From positions 186,001 to 250,000 of the forward strand of contig NZ_SACQ01000001.1 of the NCBI RefSeq assembly GCF_004005935.1: a stretch of 64,000 nucleotides of DNA, read 5' to 3'. This document shows, piece by piece, positions 63,477 through 64,000 of this stretch. The position numbers were made by a program, and so were the translations under genes. Each line of letters begins with the position of its first letter. Positions within the stretch are counted from its first letter, which is position 1. The notes beneath the pieces were generated by a model. It was not told the DNA's origin. It did not search any database and saw only the letters and a list, made by a program, of their open reading frames with translations. This DNA comes from Neptunomonas marina. GTDB taxonomy: Bacteria > Pseudomonadota > Gammaproteobacteria > Pseudomonadales > Balneatricaceae.

Positions 63477-64000
63477 TTAACGAGCGTCAAAATCGACAAC
63501 TACGGTGTCTGTCAGCGGGTGAGCTTGGCAGCTTAAAACATAGCCAGCTTCAATCTCGTGCTGTTCAAGGCCGTGAGAAATATCCATCTCAACTTCACCT
63601 TCAACCAGCTTACATTTACATGTTGAGCAAACGCCGCCTTTACAGGAGTAAGGCAGGTCCATACCTGCTTCCATACCTGCATCCAGAATATTCTGGCCAA
63701 CCGTTGCTAGGTCAAACATAACCGAACGGCCATCAGCCATAACAGTTACTTTACTAGTTTTCTCTTCACCGTACTGAGCAACACGCGCTTGTGCTTTTTC
63801 AAGCGTGGCTTTCGCATCAGCAGAGGAGCTTGCAAATAGCTCATAGTGAATTTGATCGTCCGTTAGACCCTCTAGGCGGAAGCCACGGGATACTTCAGTC
63901 ATCATCGCCTCAGGACCACAGATGAACGCTTCATCGGTGTTCTTGATATTAATTAGGCCGCTCTTTTGAAGGGCATAACCTTTTTTGTTGTCGATGCGAC
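63477..64000 (-). CDS. paaE: Phenylacetyl-CoA epoxidase reductase-type protein, 5' part cut by window edge
   Basis: The C-terminal 173 codons are visible; the frame is open to the window edge (RIDNKKGYALQKSGLI, then EAFICGPEAMM), so the FAD and most of the NADPH domain lie outside. The C-terminal plant-type ferredoxin has the [2Fe-2S] cysteines CKGGVCSTCKC and LSCQAHPLT, closely matching E. coli PaaE. It would pass electrons from NADPH to the PaaABCD epoxidase in phenylacetate degradation. The genes paaABCD are not in view, so a related oxygenase reductase is possible. Confidence 0.87.
   Translation of the reverse strand, partial: RIDNKKGYALQKSGLINIKNTDEAFICGPEAMMTEVSRGFRLEGLTDDQIHYELFASSSADAKATLEKAQARVAQYGEEKTSKVTVMADGRSVMFDLATVGQNILDAGMEAGMDLPYSCKGGVCSTCKCKLVEGEVEMDISHGLEQHEIEAGYVLSCQAHPLTDTVVVDFDAR

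Noticed and set aside
1-64000. CRISPR arrays, IS elements, tRNA and rRNA genes, prophage
   Set aside because: No regularly spaced repeats, transposase or integrase frames, tRNA-like or rRNA sequences were recognised on either strand.

Overview
The window is a chromosomal stretch of a marine-type gammaproteobacterium, most likely of the Oceanospirillaceae or a close relative of Pseudomonas. The reasons are Pseudomonas-like gene orders (mlaA-rssB-rssC-tal; recC-recB-recD without ptrA; moxR-DUF58-tgpA), a CbrA-type SLC5/STAC membrane protein, two chemoreceptors, a PACE efflux gene and a probable Rsm/Csr regulatory RNA. This placement is inference from gene content. I see no rRNA, tRNA, CRISPR array, IS element or prophage. 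Both ends cut genes: an omega-aminotransferase on the left and paaE on the right.

Layout. 1-3.6 kb: aminotransferase and gabD with a divergent LysR regulator (amino acid or semialdehyde catabolism). 3.6-9.4 kb: a small Cys-rich protein, slyD, then the tightly overlapped moxR-DUF58-tgpA-ygjP block. 9.5-13.6 kb: a chemoreceptor with a C-terminal extension, a double-receiver protein and an MFS transporter. 13.6-15.2 kb: an AT-rich patch with a surface-sugar-type acyltransferase. 15.2-19 kb: LysR/PACE efflux pair and ptsP. 19-28.3 kb: the recCBD operon preceded by a 68-residue unknown, then grxA with a 42-residue membrane protein behind it. 28.3-38.4 kb: mqo, a deaminase, an SH3-domain membrane protein, mscS, the kinase-less SLC5-STAC protein, yidD, a degenerate GGDEF protein, phoH2 and cobB. 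38.4-45.3 kb: a P-loop kinase, an alpha/beta-hydrolase fold protein without its serine, ppnN, a thiolase, an M23 peptidase/bactofilin pair and yafJ. 45.4-53.3 kb: hrpA, a highly expressed porin, mlaA, rssB, rssC and the candidate Rsm RNA. 53.3-64 kb: tal, dusA, LysR/D-lactate dehydrogenase, TetR/TRIC, an HBM-type chemoreceptor, an orphan 117-residue protein and the 3' part of paaE.

The most notable point is a 175-nt intergenic RNA candidate (about 53136-53311) with eight GGA motifs, most in hairpin loops, and an intrinsic terminator: the signature of a CsrA/RsmA-titrating sRNA. It lies directly behind an RssB/RssC phosphatase/anti-anti-sigma pair. A second theme is signalling or enzyme domains that have lost catalytic residues: receiver Asp to Ala, GGDEF to DNKSF, an RssB pseudo-receiver, an SLC5-STAC protein without kinase, and a hydrolase with Phe at the nucleophile position. 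Start sites were chosen from ribosome-binding sites and family lengths, and often lie downstream of the longest possible reading frame.
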